Shown here in pieces: positions 62,851 through 64,000 of a stretch of 64,000 bases of DNA. Within the stretch, counting starts at the first letter, position 1; each line of letters opens with the position of its first letter. A program made the position numbers and the translations under genes. The notes beneath the pieces were generated by a model. That model was not told where the DNA came from. It saw nothing but the letters and a program-made list of their open reading frames with translations, and ran no database searches. The stretch comes from Undaria pinnatifida (Eukaryota; Sar; Phaeophyceae; Laminariales; Alariaceae), in the NCBI GenBank assembly GCA_012845835.1, contig JABAKD010000026.1, forward strand, positions 7,334,493 to 7,398,492. Reading direction: 5' to 3'.

Positions 62851-63916
62851 CCCCCCTCCCCGACGCATCATGGCTGCCCAACACTCACCCGGTTAGAACG
62901 AAGCGCGCCGGTGTCTCCATAGACTCTCCGTCTCCCCCCACCCCACCCCCTTTGCCACCACCGCCTTTCAATCTTGTCGAGTATCCGCTGTCGCCGTCGG
63001 TAGGCTCGCGGTCGGTAGGCTCGCCGTCTTGAAACATATTACCGTAGAGCCCTTCCGTTGCGCTGCATCCCTGTCAATGTTAGAGTTGTCACGTTCGCAA
63101 GCTGAAATATAGAAATAGCTAGGCTAGCCGGATGAAACACTATCGCCACTAGAGGTGTAGTCTTGCCTTGAACAGCCGTGCCATTGTAGTCATACTCTCG
63201 AACTACGCTACCGCGGAGTCCTTCCGTCGAGGTACATCCCAGTCAGTGCAACGAAGCCACGAACGTGAAAACTAGCAATAGCTACTGTAACTGGGTCAAG
63301 TAATCGCAGCATTGGAGGCTTGCTGCAGGTGTCTCATAGGCCTACTGTAGGCGTCTCGTGGGCTCTACTCTGTAGGTGTCTCGGTTGCGATGTTTGTACT
63401 TGTTATGCCGCTTTTATCAAGGCTGACGTTTTTCGTTTCGGGTCTTTTTTTTATCGTGATCGAACTGGCAGGTGTTTGCTCACAAACAAACACGCCAAGG
63501 CGTGCTCTTTAGGTGTCTCCTACGCTTGCTGTAGGTGTCCCGTCGCTTGCGATGTGGTGTGAAAGCCTTAATATAAGCAATTTTCGCCCTTCGTGCGCGC
63601 GCCGAGTTAGCCAAGAAAGTCATGAAAGACTGCCAGGTTATGACAGCTTGACACAATGAGGCCCGTAGTGAAAGTGATAGTGACAGCGAGACCCGTGCAA
63701 GAAAAACCGAAGAACTATGACTAACGTAAGAACAGCATCTTTCATCAAAACGAAGTGATACAAAACTAAACACCTGCAGTAACATTGGGTATGATACGGT
63801 TAAAACCGCCCGACTTCGACAAGAGCGCGAAAGCCACAAAAGCGCGAAAGCTGCTGAAGGGAAGCGTAGTGTATCCTCGCTGTGACTGTCACACTAGAGC
63901 TCACTAAAAGGAAAAA
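62851..63916. other. Spacer, small duplications, no gene
   Basis: At 63045-63310 the segment TACCGTAGAGCCCTTCCGT / TACCGCGGAGTCCTTCCGT ... CATCCCTGTCAATG / CATCCCAGTCAGTG is duplicated with a period near 180 bp. TAGGTGTCTC recurs at 63326-63545. Open frames up to 119 codons are not supported. Confidence 0.5.
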
Positions 63917-64000
63917 CAGGGCTCTTCACGTGTCACGATCCGGCCCGCGGGTCGTGGCAGGAGATTAAAAAAAACACGCGGATCAAGAAGGGTCGGATCA
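63917..64000 (+). mobile_element. hAT-like MITE, cut by window end
   Basis: Starts CAGGGCTCTTCACGTGTCAC and continues GATCCGGCCCGCGGGTCG, ...AGGAGATTAAAA, matching the first 85 bp of the element at 25126-25329. Its right end lies beyond this window. Confidence 0.65.

Overview
This 64-kb window is nuclear DNA from a eukaryote with a repeat-rich, gene-poor genome. There are no operons, no ribosome-binding-site spacing and no rRNA or intact tRNA genes. Almost all open frames are under 200 codons, while transposon debris and tandem repeats are everywhere. A true (TTAGGG) run inside a TCAGGG array, LINE-type reverse transcriptases, tRNA-headed SINE-like repeats and GT-AG splice-like signals fit a protist or alga. 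A brown alga or other stramenopile is possible, but I could not test this and it is a weak inference.

Layout. 0-9 kb: AT-rich spacer with a nearly T-free strand (2.04-2.58 kb), a tRNA-like SINE head, a 90-bp MITE and copies of several interspersed families. 9-16 kb: more of these families, a GGTTC array, the 3' end of a LINE fused to an (AAC)n tract, a 210-bp polypurine tract, a complete TA-flanked MITE and a SINE body. 16-22 kb: mostly spacer with two hydrophilic open frames of unknown status. 22-27 kb: a dispersed repeat family with G-runs, an hAT-like MITE, a 9-bp array and a 266-bp palindrome-bearing MITE with 6-bp flanking repeats. 28.6-30.3 kb: the best candidate ordinary gene, on the minus strand, with a ubiquitin-like signature. 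31-38 kb: stacked minisatellites. 39.0-40.24 kb: a telomere-like array, followed by a candidate exon. 41.8-49.2 kb: further arrays, including a regular 30-bp satellite and a GGATCCGCAAT satellite that appears to have grown inside a MITE copy. 51.3-55.3 kb: a complete SINE-like element, a roughly 575-bp near-perfect palindrome and a 5'-truncated LINE with an open 538-codon reverse-transcriptase frame. 55.8-64 kb: arrays, duplicated MITEs, and a few candidate exons at 59.5-60.8 kb.

How it works together: the only clearly functional-looking protein is the LINE reverse transcriptase. Such an enzyme could mobilise SINE-like elements, and DNA transposases encoded elsewhere would have moved the MITEs. 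I found no convincing multi-gene pathway. The most unusual observations are the large palindrome, the palindrome-bearing MITE family with a satellite growing inside one copy, the T-free strand, and the over-represented word TACC(A/T)GGTA, which is missing from the middle 23 kb.
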